In this document: positions 4,333 through 6,120 of the stretch, piece after piece
Numbering within the stretch: the stretch's first letter is position 1
Layout of the letters: every line of letters starts with the position of its first letter
DNA from: Candidatus Adiutrix sp.
Lineage (GTDB): Bacteria; Desulfobacterota; Desulfarculia; Adiutricales; Adiutricaceae
Assembly: GCA_031283395.1 (NCBI GenBank)
Contig: JAITBV010000036.1
Span: forward strand, 1 to 6,120
Direction: 5' to 3'
DNA: 6,120 nucleotides
Translations under genes and position numbers: made by a program
Notes under the pieces: model-generated
Databases searched by the model: none
What the model was told of the DNA's origin: nothing
The model's input: only the letters and a program-made list of their open reading frames with translations

Positions 4333-6120
4333 TCAGGCCGGGACGGCCCTGCGGGCCGGGGCTGTATTTTTTTCGCCTCCGCCCGGCTGGGGCCAGAAAA
4401 GGAGCACCGGCGCGGCCACCGTGATGGAGGAGAAGGTGCCGACGGCGAAGCCTATGAGGAGGGCCAGGGCGAAGTCCTGGTTGGCCTGGCCGCCGAATAC
4501 ATACAGGGCCAGGGTGGCCATGATGGTCGTGCCGGCGGTCAGGACGGTGCGGGACAGGGTCTCGTTGAGGCTGCGGTTGATGGTCGCCCCGTAATCCAGC
4601 TTGCGGCCGCTCCTGGAAACGTGTTCCCGGATGCGGTCGTAGATTATTATGGTGTCGTTGATGGAGAAGCCCACGACGGTCAGGATGGCGGCCACGAAGC
4701 TTAGGGACATTTCCTTGCCCAGAAGGGAGAAGGCCCCCACAGTGATGATGATGTCGTGGAGCAAGGCCAGGATGGCCCCCAGGGCATATTGGAAGCCCAG
4801 ATAATAGCAGAGGGCCAGGGTGGCCAGGAGAGCCAGGACGGTCAGGAGGGCCAGATCGGCGCCCAAAAGGGAGCCCAGGTAGCAAACGCCCAGAAGAGCG
4901 GCCACGAAGGCGCCTGAGGTGCCCCACTTGTGTTCAAAGCGGCCGGAGATGTAGATGATGACCATCAGGAGGCTGTAGAACAGGGCGCTGAAAGCCTGGC
5001 CGCGCAGGTCCCGGCCCACCTGGGGCCCCACCATCTCCACCCGGCGGATATCCGCCCCCTCGGCTCCGAAACGCTCGATCAGGGCCTGCCCGGCCATTAT
5101 GCCTATTGTGGTTTGGCCCTCTTCTATCCGGGTCTCTTCGGCCTCGTCCTTGAGGTTGATGAGAAATTCGTGGTCGCCCGGCGCGCCGAAGGTCTGGATG
5201 CGGGCTTCAACGAAGCCGGCCTCGCTCAGGGCGCCCCTGATGTCGTTGGTGTCGACGCTTTCGCTGAAGCGGGCCTGGACCAGGGCGCCGCCGGAGAAAT
5301 CGATGCCCAGTTCCAGGCCCTTGGTGAGGATGGAGCCCATGCTGATCAGCACCAGCAGGGTGGACAGCGACAGCATGAGGCGGCGGCGGCCCATGAAGTT
5401 GAGGTTGACCCCGGGTTTGACGATTTCCAGGCGGCCGAGGCTGAGTTCCCGGTTGTCCCGGCGGCGGCTGAGAGCCAGGTCGAAGACCAGCCGGGAGAAG
5501 AAGATGGCCGTGAACATGGAGGACAGAAGGCCGATGCTCAAAGTCACGGCAAAGCCCCGGATGGGCCCGGTGCCGAATTGGTAGAGGATCATGGCCACCA
5601 GGATGGAGGTCAGGTTGGAGTCGAAGATGGTCCAGAAGGCCCGGTCGAAGCCGGCGGACACGGCCGCCTTGGGGGTCTTGCCGGCCCGCATCTCTTCGCG
5701 GATGCGTTCGAAGATGAGCACGTTGGCGTCCACGGCCATGCCCATGGTCAGGACCAGGCCGAAGATGCCCGGGAGCGTCAGGGTGGCCCCCAGGGCGGCC
5801 AGGGCGCCGAGGATGAGGGGAAAGTTCAGGGCCAGGGCCGCGTCGGCCACCAGTCCGGCCCGGCGGTAGTAGAAGGCCATGAAGACCAGGATAAGGCTAA
5901 GACCCAGGGCGCCGGCCTTAAGGCCCATGCGGATGGAGTCCTCCCCCAGGGTCGGGCCCACGGTGCGTTCTTCCAGCACCTTGACCGGGGCCGGCAGGGC
6001 CCCGGCCCGCAGGGCCACGGCCAGGTCCCGGGCCTCGTCGTAGTTGCCGATGCCGTTGATGACCGCCCGGCCGCCGCCGATCCGGTCCTGGATGACCGGG
6101 GCGCTGTAGACCGCGCCGTC
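4333..6120 (-). CDS. secDF: SecD-SecF fusion, preprotein translocase accessory subunit (5' end outside window)
   Basis: Inner-membrane RND-type subunit that uses the proton gradient to help SecYEG complete protein export. The frame is open to the right edge, giving 595 visible residues; the SecD N-terminus (first membrane segment and most of the P1 domain) is missing. Counting from the edge, residues 1-50 are the end of the SecD periplasmic domain (DGAVYSAPVI, then LRAGALPAPV). SecD membrane segments follow at about 66-86, 92-114, 117-139, 161-183 and 187-212, with the conserved VDANV motif (Asp131). A charged linker (about 213-240) leads directly into SecF: a membrane segment at 247-266, the DFSGG motif (274-278), a periplasmic domain to about 372, then a membrane block with ALLHD (Asp456) and INDTIIIYDRIRE (Asp489). 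Residues 397-444 are an extra hydrophobic stretch that I do not expect in the standard SecF core. SecD and SecF are separate in E. coli but fused in Bacillus subtilis and some other bacteria. No stop or frameshift is seen at the junction. The family assignment is very secure. Confidence 0.96.
   Translation of the reverse strand, partial: DGAVYSAPVIQDRIGGGRAVINGIGNYDEARDLAVALRAGALPAPVKVLEERTVGPTLGEDSIRMGLKAGALGLSLILVFMAFYYRRAGLVADAALALNFPLILGALAALGATLTLPGIFGLVLTMGMAVDANVLIFERIREEMRAGKTPKAAVSAGFDRAFWTIFDSNLTSILVAMILYQFGTGPIRGFAVTLSIGLLSSMFTAIFFSRLVFDLALSRRRDNRELSLGRLEIVKPGVNLNFMGRRRLMLSLSTLLVLISMGSILTKGLELGIDFSGGALVQARFSESVDTNDIRGALSEAGFVEARIQTFGAPGDHEFLINLKDEAEETRIEEGQTTIGIMAGQALIERFGAEGADIRRVEMVGPQVGRDLRGQAFSALFYSLLMVIIYISGRFEHKWGTSGAFVAALLGVCYLGSLLGADLALLTVLALLATLALCYYLGFQYALGAILALLHDIIITVGAFSLLGKEMSLSFVAAILTVVGFSINDTIIIYDRIREHVSRSGRKLDYGATINRSLNETLSRTVLTAGTTIMATLALYVFGGQANQDFALALLIGFAVGTFSSITVAAPVLLFWPQPGGGEKNTAPARRAVPA

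Noticed and set aside
4091..4927. A 278-codon minus-strand frame overlapping secF and rfaE2
   Set aside because: It is out of frame with two confidently identified genes, and its product is a Pro/Gly/Arg/His-rich artefact.

Overview
The window looks like a chromosomal segment of a high-GC, diderm (Gram-negative) bacterium. Evidence for an outer membrane is indirect: an ADP-heptose pathway enzyme for LPS core and a PpiD-type periplasmic folding factor. Gene content and protein style (helical-bimodular chemoreceptor, single-domain J protein) suggest a deltaproteobacterial/Desulfobacterota-like lineage. That placement is inference from family resemblance, not proof.

All five genes lie on the minus strand, so the window reads from right to left. 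(1) 6120-4333: SecD and SecF fused in one reading frame, with the N-terminal part of SecD beyond the right edge. (2) 4314-3841: RfaE2, a stand-alone heptose-1-phosphate adenylyltransferase, 18 nt after the SecF stop. (3) 3826-2996: a J-domain co-chaperone with a shortened C-terminal domain, 14 nt after rfaE2. These three probably form the end of one operon. (4) A 153-nt intergenic region (2995-2843) holds a GC-rich inverted repeat, then a very good sigma70-type promoter (TTGACC, 18 nt, TATAAT) whose -35 box touches the repeat, then a clear ribosome binding site. (5) 2842-974: a transmembrane methyl-accepting chemotaxis protein with a large helical sensor and no recognisable HAMP. (6) 970-1: the first 323 residues of a PpiD-like periplasmic chaperone, beginning 3 nt after the chemoreceptor stop and cut by the left edge. 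There is no gene-free stretch longer than 300 bases.

The shared theme is protein export and folding. SecDF uses the proton gradient to pull proteins through SecYEG, PpiD sits at the periplasmic exit of the translocon, and the J protein would work with a cytosolic Hsp70. The chemoreceptor is the outlier: it has its own promoter, its sampled base composition is lower in GC than its neighbours, and yet it appears translationally joined to ppiD.

I see no mobile element, CRISPR array, tRNA or rRNA, and no clearly undescribed multi-gene system. The points most worth a second look are the HAMP-less receptor coupled to ppiD, the two extra membrane segments inside SecF, and the promoter/inverted-repeat junction.
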